Below, one piece after another: positions 11,901 to 26,007 of a stretch of 64,000 nucleotides of DNA. Each line of letters starts with the position of its first letter. Position 1 is the stretch's first letter. The notes under the pieces are model-generated. The model ran no database searches. It was not told the DNA's origin and saw nothing but the letters and a program-made list of their open reading frames with translations. Source of the DNA: Hevea brasiliensis (lineage: Eukaryota; Streptophyta; Magnoliopsida; Malpighiales; Euphorbiaceae); contig NC_079495.1 in the NCBI RefSeq assembly GCF_030052815.1, forward strand, positions 114,783,795 to 114,847,794, given 5' to 3'. The position numbers and the translations under genes are program-made.

Positions 11901-14537
11901 CCTTTCGTAGTACTGCTAAAATAATACCCTATTAGCATGCCAATCTATCTAATCTGACACACGTGTCTAGGTAATACATGGACACATAGTACCATTAGGA
12001 GTCTATATGTTTCATCGTTTCTTTATATTTTTATAGCATTCTAATTTTGTTTATAGTGGAAGCACAATTTCTAAATTCACATTTCTAAGTAATTTATGCA
12101 TTCATCGTAATATTCAGAATAATTACAATTCACATTCAAAACATCTTTCCTTTCTCTCTTGATGGGAATATAAATCCCAAATGACACTTTTATCACATTT
12201 ATTTATTCAAAAATATATTCATGTAAAGTACATTTCATACTTCAAGTTGTATTGCTAATATATTATGAACTCCATTGGTGTTGGAAGTATAAGTCTCAAC
12301 AATCCATCTAGGTAAATTTCATTTCATATTCAAGTGGTATTACTTATGTTTTATTAGACCTACTAGTAATTGGAATACAAATCTTAACTATATGCTCACA
12401 TAACTTAAATGTTCATTAAGTCATTTAGGTGAATTACTATTTCTATTCCAAGTAATCCATGAACATTTCATGGATTCCAAATTTCATACCTTAATTTCCT
12501 CTACCAATTTAGTTCTTGCACTTTGTGTCTTTGTGCTACTATTCACATTACTATTCACTTAAATTATTGACTTTTTAATACATAATAAATTTATTGAATC
12601 TAAGTTCTCTAAGATACCACATTTTGCATTTTAATTTTGTTGGTATTGATTTCCAATACCATTCCAAAGCTTATCTTATATTATTCAAAATTTTTAGATT
12701 TCATACCCTAGGTTTATTGTTCCATTGGTCATTCGTACAGTAGGAATTTGACAAAATTGTCTTCATGAAAGTTATTCCTTATTGTGTCTAGTTACATTTC
12801 TTTTTTTGAATCACTCCATTTAGAGTTTTGTAGCTCAAGTTATGGTTATTTTACCATAACTGGCTGGATTGACCTATACCCAAAATTTCTGGGCAATTTG
12901 GTTCTGCCAAATTTGGTAACCTAAGTTTGGTTGGCAATTTGACTAGGTTATGGTCAGAATTTGATTTGTGTTCTTTATGAAAGTTGTATGGCTATGTCTC
13001 AGCTTTCTGCTGGTAAAATTTCATATCAATTAAACTTTTCTACACTGAGTTATGACCATTTGAACAAACACTGTTCATTTGGTCATTTTCCAGGGACAGC
13101 ATGTTGGTCACCCATATTAGGGTAATTTTTAGGTCAACTTGGTTTGGTTTTCTGGGCAAGGTTTCTTCATGAAAAATAAGGAATTTTGTCCTAAGTTTCA
13201 TCTCCAATTGGCTTCACACCAATTGGAGCAACACAACTCTAATTATAACTCTAACAATACACTAGACTCAAAGGTCTGAATTTCCTGCATAAGAATCAAC
13301 ACTCCCAAATTCAATTCTCCCAACTCCACAAACTTCATTTGACCTATATGGCACTTCTAATAATCATTAAATCATCTCAACATCAAGACACACATCAATT
13401 TCCCCAAAGTTAGGTTAAAAACCCTAACTCACATTCCTCAATTCATGTAAACACATGCCAATCAATTTGTTCATCACAATTACTCATCAATATCACTAAT
13501 AAACACAAATAATTTCATCAAAACCATCAAACCACAACTCTTATCATGGCTACTGAAATTTAGTAATTTTCTATCCCTATAAATTTCTTTTAATTTCATA
13601 TCAATCTAACTTAATTTAGCAAGCTTGTCATGCTTAGAAAAGAAATAAAAATGAATTAGTGCACTAACCTTGTTGTGTGTAATCCAAGCTTGAAAAACTC
13701 CTTTATTTTCACTTCTTTTTACTGCCCAAGTCTTGCACTAGAGGTGATGATAAGTTTTTGTGAAGGGAAGATGGGCTTTTGAGGTGATTTAGTAGGTGAG
13801 ATGAAGCTTGGGTGAAGTTGTTAATAGTGGAAGAGAGGGAGAGAATGTGTTACGGATGGAAGAAGGAAAGGATGAGCAGAATTCTTTTGATTTTTCAGCT
13901 CATTTAACTCCATTAATTGGGTTTATAATGAGGTGTCAAAATGTGATTGGGTGGGGGCATGTTAATGACATCATGTGATGTCATAATTCCCAATTTCTTT
14001 CATTTTTCTTTGCTTTTCCTTTCTTTTCTATTCATTTTCAATTTAATTTTTAGCAACATTTATTCACATTTTATGTCATGATAATTATTTACTTAACTGG
14101 ACAAGTCGGCCAAAAATCATCTCTGAAGACGAAATGACCAAAATGCCCTCCATTTGGCTTAACAGACTAAAATTGTCTGTACCGATTGAAAATTTTTTCT
14201 AAGCATTTTCTTGGCATTCTAATGCCATAAAAACCTCAATGACTCTTCTCTGGAGTCCCAAAAATTATTTTATAAATTTTTCTCCGGGTTTAGGGGTCCT
14301 AGTTGCGAGAACCGCAACTTTCCACTGGGCTACCCATCGCTAGGGCACCGGCTCATTTAACTTGATTGTATTTTATTTCTAAAATTTTTCCTAACTTTTT
14401 ATTATTAATATTTGAGTTATTTATGATTCCTCACTCTAGTCTAAATATTTTTCCAAACGTTCTAGCAGTCTTGACCGACACTGGTCACTAGAATAGTAGA
14501 ATGTATATAATTGCTATAATGAGGGTGCTACAAAAAG

Positions 14538-16656
14538 AGTTAAGATAGGCATAAAAAGGTAGAAATGGAGTACAAGTGGAGATAGAAAATCTTAAGATGA
14601 TATGTCAGGCAAATCGGTGGTACAACAAAAGGATTGTTATAGTTGATATCTTATAGAGAGATAATGAAATTTCAAGGAGGAGACCAAGAGACATGAATAG
14701 TGTGTTGATGTCAGTAGGAGGAGATTTCTCCTTCTCTTCAAGTTTATATCGTACCTTTGGCTCTAGAAGTCTACATAAGCAAGGGAAATAATGTTGAAAC
14801 GACCTAGTATTTAAGAACCTGATAGGCACCAGTTTGTATACATTCTTCTTAAAAGAAAATGACGATAAGCGTGTACCTGATGTTATGTATGAAAGGACAA
14901 TTAAAGTAGTGATCGAAATTAAGTCGAGTTAGTCACCAGGGCTCGCAACCCTTCTGAACTATAAGCTAGAGGAAGAGCTAGTTGTGAATAAGTTTTTAGT
15001 GGACGAAATTGTTACTGATGGGTAACTTTAAGGTTGAAGTCTGGAGAGCTGTGGGCAGTATGTGTGGTTGTATTAAGGAGAATGAACACATGAAGTATCT
15101 TGACCGAAATTATAGCCTAGCACACATTTCCCATAGTCATGCTAGTTCAGTTGCAACTTATAGTTTCAAGGGCTCCTATCTAACTATGATGAGCAATTTC
15201 CTACAAAGGGTAGTAGGAAATGATAATGCTCTAATGGTTAAGTTAGGAAAGGAGACACAAAAAGAATTTTCTAGGGTCAATTACAAGTGTTACATAATGT
15301 GAAAGATGTGTTGATAGGAGCCAGTCGTAAGGTTAGAATCCCAGAAGTAATGGAACTAGTAATCAAGATAGGACTAAGAGATAAAAAGAAAGTCAAAGTA
15401 GATGTTGGGATGGATATCCTTGAAGGAAAGGCATAAGGTTGAGACAGGATAAAAGTTAAAGAATAAGTACAATAAGTTGGAAAGATATCAACACTAGCAG
15501 AAATAGTGAAAAAAAAAAAAGTGGATAAGATCCAAAGGATAGATGAAAAGCTCAGTAGAATTAGTTATAATGTGAGGATAAGAAGGAATAAGTACGCTAG
15601 GGACATACTAAGGGATGTTTAAAACAAATTATGGTGAAATGGTAAGATAAAGGAATAATGGAGCCTCGATTTAAGTACCAATGTGTCAAGAAGCACGTCA
15701 AATAGTAAGAAATTTCAAGCAGAAGGCAAGTAACTCTCTTTTTAGAAAAGGATTAGGATATGATAAGTTGTTTTGACTGGATGGCTTAGGAATACGTAGA
15801 CTTTTGTTAGGTTAGAGAAGAGGCCCAACCCTCTTTCTACTATTAATAGATAGAATATGAATGCTCAACACTTGGATAGAGCTCTACATAACTTGTTATA
15901 TAAGATGGACAGGGGTTGATTAGAGGACCTTAGTAATGACACAAGTAAATTGGAAATTCGAAGTATCATCAAAATGAGAAGATGCATAGGTGTTGACCAA
16001 TGGGGCCATAGGACAAGTAAATATGTCAAACAAGATACCTATGATAGGTACTACAGGAAAGCATCTCATAGGATAGTATAGGATAAGGAATATAAGTCAT
16101 GTCTGTAGGAAGCAGAGATTGTTAAAACAGAGATATGGGGACTAAAGTCACTAAGAGGTACATTAGGGCATAATGAAGGAGAGGTAAGCACCAAAGCTGA
16201 TGGAAGTTATGAGATATCAAGTCAAACACAGTGGAGGTATAGTGAGTACTGAAGATGTCAGAAAAAGATTAAGGAGTGGTTTGAGGTATGAGTTTCGCTG
16301 TGAAATGATGATGATAGCTAAGATACTACAGCAGGCAAAAGAGCTATGCAGATCCTAGGCGAAAGAATGTAGAGTTATTAGTGGGTTATTATGTATTCCT
16401 AAAGGTCTCCCCAATGAAAGGAGTCATGAGGTTTGGGAAAGAAGGCAAGCTGCCACCTAGATACATAGGACCTTTTGAGGCCATTGATAGAGTTGGAACA
16501 GTTGTTGACCAATTGGAGTTACCACCAAGCCTTTCTTATGTCCACCCAGTGTTCCACATTTTCATGCATAGGAAGCACATACGTGATCCTTCCCATGTGT
16601 TACAACCCAATACAGTGGAATTGAAGGAAAACCTAACCTTCGAGTAGTAGCCAATA
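14538..16656 (+). pseudogene. Element A internal region, part 2 (pol, decayed)
   Basis: This lies between the right TSD of LTR D and the insertion point of B. Its last 300 bp encode an integrase tail. The rest should be RNase H and integrase core but is not recognisable. One 97-codon frame at 15009-15302 has no motif I know. It includes a run of adenines near 15508. Confidence 0.6.
16381..16647 (+). pseudogene. Element A integrase C-terminal remnant
   Basis: An 88-codon open stretch contains the conserved gypsy integrase tail: the 'VFLKVSP' block, then 'RFGKEGKLPPRYIGPFE', 'LPPSLSYVHPVFHIFMHRKH' and 'DPSHVL'. The same blocks occur in B near 35530-35750 and in C near 26270-26480. In chromoviruses this tail is followed by a chromodomain that helps choose insertion sites. 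Here the chromodomain is cut by element B and resumes after 38890. The usual VFHVSMLR block reads VFHIFMHR. The fragment is not functional alone. Confidence 0.8.
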
Positions 16657-19600
16657 TGTAACACCCCCGTTTGCATAGCCTCGTAGAACTCACTGTTCTG
16701 GTGACCGGTGTCGGTCCGAACAATTAAGGAGATTAGAACCACATCTAAGACAACTAGATAACCTATAAACACAAATAATTAGTAATTGCCAATTAGTTAA
16801 GTACAAATAAGAAAAACAGAACATAAGAAGTTAAACAAGCCGAGAGTCACAACGATGGGTGACCTTCTTGGGAATGACTACGAAGTCATTTTAAACTCAA
16901 ATTTTGAATCGTAAAATGTGATGCTGCAGTCGTTAGGACCATTACGAACACAGTGGAAAAGAGGAAATCACGAAAAAGAACTGTCAAGCCAGTCAAATAA
17001 TTAGGTCAAGGAGCCGGAAAAAATATTGAATTATTTGCAAACAGGGTTGAACCGACGAGGGGCAATTTAGTCAATTGACCCCGAGAGCTGACTTCTGACC
17101 TAGCTGTCAAATAAAATCAAAGAAATGAAAATTTTGGAATAGCAAATTAAATTAAAGAACCATTGAAAAATAAAGGAAAAAGAAAAAAGAAAAGAAAATT
17201 GCCTTATGACATCATGTGTGTGACATCACACATGACCTCATAATTAAATTCTAATTACTTGAAATTTTGACTAAGTCAAAAAGAAGGATAATTATACATA
17301 AAAACAAAATTAAAAAGCTATTTTTCTATCATCTTCTCCATGTTTGCCGTGAACACTCACTTCTCTCATTTCTCTCCCTAAGTTCCTCCATGAGAGCTTA
17401 AATTTAAGCTTTCAAAACCCTAAATTTCACTATAAATTTCCTAGTTCCTCAAGTTAAACCTTGATTTTGAATATTGAAAAGAAGTGTAGAAGAAAGATAT
17501 TAGAGAAAAATTGGGGAATTAAGAAGATTGGAAAGCTCAAGTGAGGTAAGAATTTAAATTGAAATTTTTAGTTTAAAACATATGTTTTGAGTTAATTTAA
17601 CTTAGATTTTAACTTAAATTCAAAAGAAAATAATTGTGAAGGACAAAGTTGAATTTTGGCCAACTAGGGTTTTGATGTATGTATGCATGAATTTGGTGGA
17701 TTTGAAAGTGTATGTGAGCTTAATTGTGTTGAATAATTATGATTAAATGCTTAAATGTGGTTAAATGCAACAAGTTAGTAAGTTAGGGTTTTGGGACACT
17801 TAGGGTTAGAGACAAAAATGTAAGAAATGTGTAAATCATGTCTTTGACCCAATGTGAAGTGAGAAATGGTCATTTGAGACCTAATTAAGTGTGTTATAAG
17901 TGTTTGAATCAAAGCCAAATTCGGATTGAGTATGGTCATGCTGCTGGCAGCATGACCAAGATACCTTTGAGGGAGCAAAAATGAAATTTTACAAGTCCAA
18001 TTGGTATGAGACCAATTAAGAATGAAAATAGACACTAAATGACACAATTTTCATTTAGGAAGCATGCCCAAAAAGTGACCAAAACCTAGTGAACAAATTG
18101 ACCAAACTTAGAAAATTGCAGGCTGCCCTGTACAAACTGACCAAATGAACAATGTTTGTTCATTTAGTCATAACTTGAGCTAGGAAGATCTAAATGCCCT
18201 GAAATTTTATCAGTGGTTAGATGAGATATAGATCTAAAACTTTCATGAAGAACACAAACCTAAATTATGCTATTAACCAAGTCATTTAGCCACCCCAAGT
18301 TGGTGACCCAAAACTGCCAGCACCAAAAATTGCCCAGAATTCTGGGTTGAATCCAATCCGGCAGCCATGGTTCAAATGGCCATAACTTGAGCTACAAAAC
18401 TCTAATTGGAGTGATTCAAAATGGAGAATAAACTTAAGACATTAGGGAACACTTTCTATAAAGGAAGTTTTATCAAATTCCAACAGTAAAATGACCAATG
18501 GAACAGTGCAACTTAGGACACCAAAACTAAAAATTGGCAATTTTGCCTAAAAGACCTAAGTTTTGAGAAAACAACCAAAACCAACAAATTTAGTGACCAA
18601 AATGTGGTATGTGGGTGAAGTTGGAATTCCTATACCTATTAAGCCTTAGAAAGTCAACAAATTGACTTGAATAGTATAGTGAATAGTAACCCCGAAACAC
18701 AAAATTTAAAGAACGTCAAGTTTAGCAGATATAAGCTGAATAAAAGTGAATTTGAATTTATTTTTAGATTTATGCTAAGTTATGGTACTGAAACACTATG
18801 AAACTGTGTGTTTCAGCTGAAAAAGACTTGGAAGGTCTGAGAGACTGAGTCAAGGCCTAGAGGCGACTCACGTCAAGTTTGTGCACAATAAACCTTATTT
18901 GAGCATTTTGTCATTGAAAATTTGATTTGGTATGATTTATGAAAAGTTGATGTTAATCATGAATTGTGTCGCCACCTTGTGAATGAAACTATGACTTTGA
19001 AAATTTATTGGATTTCTCATGAATTATTTAAATAAATTGTTTTGAATTGATTTTGTGTTCACACTTAGCATGACAGTATCCTATTACTCCTCCTCCATTC
19101 ATGGGGTGAGATCGATTATTTTTCCTCCCTCTCTGGTTTACCAGTTGAGGTTGTAGATCGGATGAGTACTCATTAGCTAGCTAGCCACCTCCCTCATTTA
19201 TTTCGATTAGTGGGATTGTAGATTGCTTTGTCGTGCTGTACAACACGACATTGATCGGAAATTTTGTGTCATGGCTTAAGTTGTGTATAAATTGGCAACA
19301 CTATATTTATTCAATTGTTTGACCCAAAAATTTTGCTATAATGAGCTTTGATAAATTGTGAAATTTAATTGTGCAACATTTAAATTATGTTTTGTCAATG
19401 AATGATTTATGTATTGTTTTTAAAATTTTTATTGTGCACCACTGAGTATTTTTATACTCAGCGATAGCTTATTTTGCTGTCGCATATAAGAGCAAGGAGA
19501 AGGCAGCAGAGTGAGCTGCTACTAATATTGAGGACTACACTGATATTTTTGTACGGGTATTGTTTTATACCCTTGTAGTTATTTTTTATGTAAATATTAT

Positions 19601-20138
19601 AATGCTTTATGTATCAATGTAAGGTTGAGCAGTTGTATAATAAATTGTAATAATATTATTTTTGAAACTTCTTTTTGTAAATTAAGATTTGTATTTGTGA
19701 ATTTCATACTTTATGCACTGTGAATGAAGTTATGAAATATTTTGAGACGATAAACTTTGATTGGATTGTGGAATTATTTTGAAGTGGAATGAATTGATTT
19801 GACTTGAGATTATTTGGAGTTTGGGAGTTGTGGAAAATTTATTGGAAGTGTTTTTCTCAGGTATTTGAAGAACTGTTTTCTCAAAATACAGATGGAACTC
19901 TGTCAAAATTTTTATAAAACTTGTGGCAAAATAGTGGACAAAAAATTTTTACTAGTATTTAAGCTTTGAATAAATAATTTTAATTCTTACCAAAATGCTC
20001 ACCACTTCCAAAAATGTAACAAAATTATTTTAAAATCCCTTGTAAGGTACTTAATGAGTTATCGGTAGGTGAAGTTCGGTAGTTCATTAGGTAGTCTACG
20101 GGATCATGTTATGCCTTACAGAGGGGTAAAGTGTGACA
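16657..20138 (+). repeat. Element B 5' LTR
   Basis: This is a 3482-bp LTR starting TGTAACACCCCCG and ending GTGTGACA. It is the longer of the two B LTRs: positions 17416-18000 are missing from the 3' copy. The ORFs inside it carry no known domain. Confidence 0.95.
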
Positions 20139-20146
20139 TGTTTTAG

Positions 20147-20158
20147 TGGTATCAGAGC
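20147..20158 (+). other. Element B primer-binding site (initiator tRNA-Met)
   Basis: TGGTATCAGAGC lies eight bases after the 5' LTR end and matches plant initiator tRNA-Met. Confidence 0.93.
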
Positions 20159-20328
20159 ATGGTTTTGCAATAAATTTTAACTTTGTGTATGAATATTTCT
20201 TTGATAAGTACAACTGCTCAAGTGTCTTTAATTGATACATATGACATATTTACATCATGAATATGCACTAACGGAGGTCAAACTCCTTGTGTTTGATCTC
20301 AGGAAGTAGAAATTTTAGGGAAAACGGA

Positions 20329-21549
20329 ATGGAAGAAGGAGATCATTCCGTAGAACAATCTGTTGAGGCTGAGGTTCAAAGGGAAGCCCCAGCACTCCAG
20401 AACGTGAGTGGGTCAGCCACTCCAACTCTTACTCTAGCACCGCAGTTTCCGGCTCAGTTTACACAGCAGATGGCTGCATTTTTTCAACAAATGGCGGGAA
20501 ATGTGCCACTCCAAGCTCAGATGCAAGCACCTGTAGCACACCCACAGCCCACAGCTTGGCAATATGAAAAATTGATAAAATTTGGGGCCACCGAGTTTAA
20601 AGGCACTGTGGATCCACTGGAGGCAGAACAATGGTTGGAAAGAATGGAACGGGTTTTTAGAAAGCTACAGTGTACTGAAGAATTAAAATTTGAATATTCA
20701 GTATCTCTTCTCCAAGGGGATGCATATGAATGGTGGAAGACCATCCCCCACAGCCTGGTAGAACCTCCAGTCCTTACTTGGTCAGACTTTTTGAGTGAGT
20801 TTCGAAAGAAGTGGGTCCTTGATGCATATGTGGATATGAAGTTACAAGAGTTCCTGAGTTTGAAACAATGGGACAGAACTATAGCAGAATATGAGAGAGA
20901 CTTCTCTCGACTGAGCCACTACGCTAGAAGTTTAGTCTCCACCCCTAGAGACAGATGTAAAAGGTTTGAGTGCAGGTTAAGGCCGAATCTGAGAATGCAA
21001 GTTGTGGGTTTTCGACATCAGAACTTCTCTAAGTTGATCTCACAGGCCCTAGAATTGAAAAGGATAGAATCAGAAGGGGTAGTGAAGAAGGGTACACAAG
21101 AGAAAGAGAAGACTAAAAAGACTACTGGATAAGCACCTGAGAGTGGTTCTGGGAAGAGGAAACAGTCTGGGGGATCTAGCTCTCGCAGATCTGGCAGAGG
21201 CAGATTCTCTGGCCAAAGACCACCCCGGTCTGGTCAGCAGACCCAGCAAGCACCTCGAGGAGCTCTATCAGTACGGCAGTGTGAAACTTGTGGTAGAACA
21301 CATGGTGGGGTTTGTTTCAAGGCCACCAGTCCATGTTTTAACTGTGGAGGGAGCGGACATTTTGCTAAGGATTGTACTAGTCCGCGCCAGTCTGGACCTT
21401 CTGCTACATCTGAAGGATCAGCCCAAGTCTCTGCACCTAGAGGGTCACAGTCAGCTGGTAGAGGTAGAGGCAGAGGTAGGGGTCCTGGTAACACTCCTAA
21501 AAGTCAAAGCACTGTTAACCAGCCAGTATCCGGTAGCGCACCAGTCAGA
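20329..21549 (+). pseudogene. Element B gag (capsid and zinc knuckle)
   Basis: Gag packages the element RNA in virus-like particles. I take the ATG at 20329 as the likely start because the frame upstream of it lacks another ATG. Features in order: a proline/glutamine-rich N-terminus, the capsid domain from about residue 80 ('KFGATEFKG', 'AEQWLERMERVF', 'LLQGDAYEWW', 'FRKKWV'), a basic region, a glycine/arginine/serine-rich stretch, and a CCHC knuckle at 21334-21375 (CFNCGGSGHFAKDC). A stop (TAA at 21130) interrupts it after residue 267. The same frame then runs on through the knuckle into the protease, so gag and pol are one frame here. Confidence 0.9.
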
Positions 21550-22880
21550 GTGTATACTATGCGTCAAAGGGAGGAGGCTGAAACATCAGACGTAGTAGCT
21601 AGTATTTTCTCCATCCTTGACCAAGATGTACATGTGTTATTTGATCCTAGCTCCACACATTCGTATGTTAGTGCTAGTGTGATGTGTTCTACTGCTATTC
21701 AGTGTGTACCAATGGACTATGATGTGCTAGTAACTAGTCCATTAGGCCAGGAGGTCAGGGTAAATAGACTATCTAGGGACTGTCCTTTAGTGACCCAAGG
21801 ACACACTTTTCTGTCATATTTGATTGAAATGCCCTTCAGAGATTATGACATTATCTTGGGCATGGATTGGTTAGCTAGGCATCATGCGATGATTTACTGT
21901 AGACTGAAGACAGTCACTTTTGGTCTCCCTCAGTATGGTGATGTAGTAATACATGGGGAGAGGCAGTTATTGCCTTCAAACATCATTTCAGCTGCACTAG
22001 CCAGAAGGATGATCAGAAAGGGGTGTGAAGCATATTTGGCACATGTGATAGACACCTAAGTGGAGAGTCCAGCACTGAGGGACATCCCTACGGTATGTGA
22101 CTTTCTGGATGTGTTTCCTGATGAATTGCCAGGATTACCTCCAGAAAGAGAGGTGCAGTTTGAGATTGATGTTATGCCTGGTGTGGACCCAATCTCCATA
22201 ACGCCATATAGAATGGCACCTGCAGAATTGAAAGAGTTAAAAGTGCAATTGCAAGAGCTGCTTGACAAGGGCTTCATCCACCCTAGTGTGTCACCTTGGG
22301 GAGTGCCAGTGTTGTTTGTTAAGAAGAAGGATGGCACTCTCCGCTTATGTATTGATTATCGATAGTTGAATAAGGTGATAATAAAGAATAGATATCCATT
22401 GCCCCGTATTGATGACTTGTTTGATCAGTTGAGGGGTGCAGCTGTGTTCTCCAAAATTGACCTGAGATCAGGTTATTATCAGCTAAAAGTACAAGAGCAG
22501 AGTATTTCTAAAACTGCCTTCAGAACCCGCTATGGCCATTATGAGTTCTTGGTTATGCCATTCGGGTTAACTAATGCTCCGGCTGCTTTTATGAATCTAA
22601 TGAACACTATCTTCAGACCATACCTCGACTAGTTTTTTGTGGTATTCATAGATGATATATTGGTCTATTCGAGGAATGCAGAAGAGCATGATAGACATCT
22701 ACGGATTGTACTACAGATTTTAAGGGAGAAACAACTATATGCCAAATTATCGAAGTGTGAATTTTGGCTGAAGGAAATATCTTTCTTGGGGCATGTAGTA
22801 TCAGAAGAGGGCATCAAGGTAGATCCAAGTAAGATAGAAGCTATCCTTAATTGGAGACCACCCAGAAATGTCATAGAGAT
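21550..22880 (+). pseudogene. Element B protease and reverse transcriptase (N-terminal pol)
   Basis: This is the same reading frame as gag. The retropepsin active site falls at 21643-21660 and reads DPSSTH. Relatives have DPGSTH, so the catalytic-loop glycine is now serine (AGC), probably inactivating. The reverse transcriptase follows with '[20 protein letters not shown]', '[13 protein letters not shown]', '[13 protein letters not shown]', '[12 protein letters not shown]' and the catalytic FIDD at 22645-22656. Stops at 22057 (TAA), 22363 (TAG) and 22630 (TAG) break it, each in an otherwise perfect context. At 22880 it is cut by element C and continues in the same frame from 33848. Confidence 0.93.
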
Positions 22881-25800
22881 TGTGACACCCCTTACCCGTG
22901 TACAGTATACCCGAGTAAGTAATGCCACCTGGTGTACCGGCACACTCTAATATTCCTCAATTAATTTAGACAATGCTTTTGCATATAATTTATGAAATAC
23001 AATTTATTTAAACCATTTATCAAAAGTATCATTCATTTAAGGTTCCGAAAATTTTAAGGAAAATCCATGAGTACTGCTAAAAATGGAGAAAACCGTTCTT
23101 CGGAACCTGTTAAAAACACTTCCAATAAACAAATTCATTCATTCTCAACTTCAATATCATCACAAAACTCAATATCAAGATTTAAACAATTTTTCAGTTT
23201 CAGGTTTCAACAACCTTTTCATTTCACAACATCCATTTCTCATATACAAGCAATAAATACATGCTCAAATCTTGCATTCATAGTCATAACTTTCATTATT
23301 TACATAAACATCAAAATATATTACATGAGTTCAAATACATATGAGAAAATACAAATCTGCTACAAAATATCAAAATGACAAAATGACACCTAGTGCCCTA
23401 CCGATGCACTGCAGGTAGTGAGGTGACACGGACACTGAGCAGAACTGTCAGATGGACTCACCCAGTCTGTGGTCTACTGGGCTCACGGTCGGAATCTCCA
23501 GTACCTACGCGTGGCAAAAGCAACGCGCTAAGCAATAATGCTTAGTGGTGCAATAATATAATAGAAGAAAATAGCAAGAAAATAAATGTGTATACAATGT
23601 GTATGCTTTCTTTGTTTGATCTTGGTATATTCATTAATTCATTAACTTTGTTCACTTTTATTCATTTGATTGCCCCAAGTAACCTACACTAGACGACTGG
23701 ACTGGATAACGGGTAAACTGGCACTGGGTACCTAGTACCTCGGGCCGTCACACCATCGGTCACATATGCATCTCCCGGTGTGCAAAGCGGCTAACAAGCT
23801 GTAAATAATATCAGGCACAAGGCCAAGTCTCAATGCAAGGTCAGAATGGCTAAAAGCCATGAAATCACAGAATGGCATTTTTGCCATGTGCAGTACTGCT
23901 AACCGAACCCTATTGGCATGCCAAACTATCCAAACCAATCTTGTTAGGTATACTAGGGCATTTGAAACTCTTAAATTCGTCAATTTGTGAATTTCAATTT
24001 TTTTGGTGTTACTATTCATCATTGGTCAACAAAAATGTTGACTTTTAGAATAAAAATGTGTACATCAACTTTGGCACTCCCAACATACCACATTTGGTGT
24101 TTAAAACTTGTTGGCATTAAGTGTTTTTGCCATTCCAAAGTGTAACTCAACACAAACAGATTTTTCAGTTTTGGTGAGTCAACTTCACTGTTCCATTGGA
24201 CACTGTTACTGTTGGAATTTGAGGAAATGTAAAACATGAAAGTTGTTCCTTATTTTGTCTAGTTGAATTTCCTTTTTTGAATCACTCCATTTGGAGTTTT
24301 GTAGCTCCAAATATGGCTCAAAAACCCAGGCTGTCCGGATATGCAGTCTGCAGAATTTTACCATATCTACAGTGCATGAACAGTGACTTGAGTCACTTGG
24401 TTGAATGGGTTCTGGCCATAATTTGGGGTAGGTTCCTTCATAAAAGTTGTTTGTATATGTCTTAACTTGTTGCTGTAAAAATTTCAGACCAATTGACCAA
24501 ATATACAGTGACTTATGGCCAAATGAACAGTTGCTGTTCATTTGGTCAAATTCTGCAGAGGCAGTTTCAGGGTTCCGGATTGTGGCTGAGTTTTGACCCT
24601 TTTGCTTTGGTCTTTCAGGCATGGTTTCTTCAGCAAAAATGTGCCATTATAAGCCTAGTTTCATGTCCAATTGGCCAAACATCAATTGGACAAGCACAGC
24701 CCAAGTTATGGCAGTGCAAAGGGACTGAAATTTCAGTCCCTATGCTGCTGTCCATAGGGCAGATTTCACCTCACTTTGCCATAGCATTTTTCAGTCCCAT
24801 TTATGGTCAACATATCTAAAATGGTCACTAATTGACCATTAAAATGTGCCCTAACAATTTCCTAAACCAAGTTTACATTTTTGCTCACAAAACCCTAATT
24901 CAAGTTCATGTTTTACACAACTTACCTTTGTTAACTTTTAATCCATTATTCTTGTGTTTATCAACTTCTAATATAATTCTAGATCACTTCAAGCTCATAA
25001 AAACACTCCCTCCTATTCCATAGCTAGGGCAGCCAAAATTCAAGAGCTCATACACTTAGGTTTTTGTTCATTTAAATCACAATTCTCACTAAGTTTCAAG
25101 TCCTAAACCATGAAAATAATGAGTTTTAAGTTATAGTTGCACTAACCTTGTGTGGCAGATTTTTCCAAGCCTCTAAACCTCAATTTCCTTCCTCTTGTTG
25201 GCTGCCAAGAGTTTGTTTAAGATGTGGGATTAATTTTTAATGAAGGGACTTATGGGTTTTAGTGAGTGGATGAAGAGAAAATCAAGTTCAAAGCTTGATA
25301 AAAATGGTGGAGGGAGAGGGAAGAGGGAAACGGCTGAAATGGGAAGGCATGGCTGCTCACGTTTTTGGTCTTCTTTTGGTCTTTATTTAGTCTTATTTAT
25401 CTCTTTTATTTGTTGGTTAAATGGGTGCTTAAGTGTGATTGGTTGGAAATTACAAATGACATCACATTGATGTCATAAATTGCATTTTATTGCATTTTTC
25501 TTTTCTTTCCTCCACTACTCATTTTCAATTTAATTTCTAGCAATGTTTCTTCATATTTTATGTTATATTAATTATTTACTCAACTGGACAAGTCGGCCAA
25601 AAATCACCTCGGAAGGCGAAATGACCAAAATGCCCTCCGTTTGGCTTAACGGGTCAAAATCGTCTGTACCGATTGAAAAATTTTTCTAGGTATTTTCTTG
25701 GCATTCTAATGCCATGGGAACCTCAATTACCCTTCTCTGGAGTCCCAAAAATTATTTTATAATTTTTCCCGAATCTAGGGCTCCTCGTTGCGAGAACGCA

Positions 25801-26007
25801 ACTTCCCTCCGATGACCCATCGCTTGGGCAGGCTCGTTGACTTCGGTTGTATTTTATTTCTAAAATTTTTACTAAATTTTTCTTATTAATATTTGAGTTA
25901 ATTAGGGTTCTGACTTTAGTTTAAATATTTTTCCGGACGTTCTAGTCAGGACCGACATCGTCACGGAACAATAGGATGTACGGAGTGGTTATCGGGAGGG
26001 TGTTACA
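22881..26007 (-). repeat. Element C 3' LTR (left copy)
   Basis: This is 3127 bp. On the plus strand it reads TGTGACACCCC at the left and GGGTGTTACA at the right. It is nearly identical to the right copy in the middle, but short differences cluster in 22890-23100, 23400-23900 and 25760-25990. Confidence 0.95.

Larger units (their letters stand above)
6594..14532 (-). mobile_element. LTR D: solo LTR (family 3), interrupted by LTR E
   Basis: Read on the minus strand it starts TGTAGCACCCTCAT and ends GAGGGTGTTATA (terminal CA mutated to TA). AAAAG flanks both ends (6589-6593 and 14533-14537), and no internal domain or second LTR lies between. This is therefore a solo LTR, the product of recombination between two LTRs of one element. 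Without E and its TTTAT copy it is 3876 bp. It shares motifs with the LTRs of C, for example the patch near 7200-7235 around 'gcgctaagc' and 'cttagtggtgcaataatat'. It sits inside the internal region of A. Confidence 0.9.

Noticed and set aside
15009..15302. A 97-codon ORF as a host gene
   Set aside because: It lies inside A's decayed pol region and shows no known domain.
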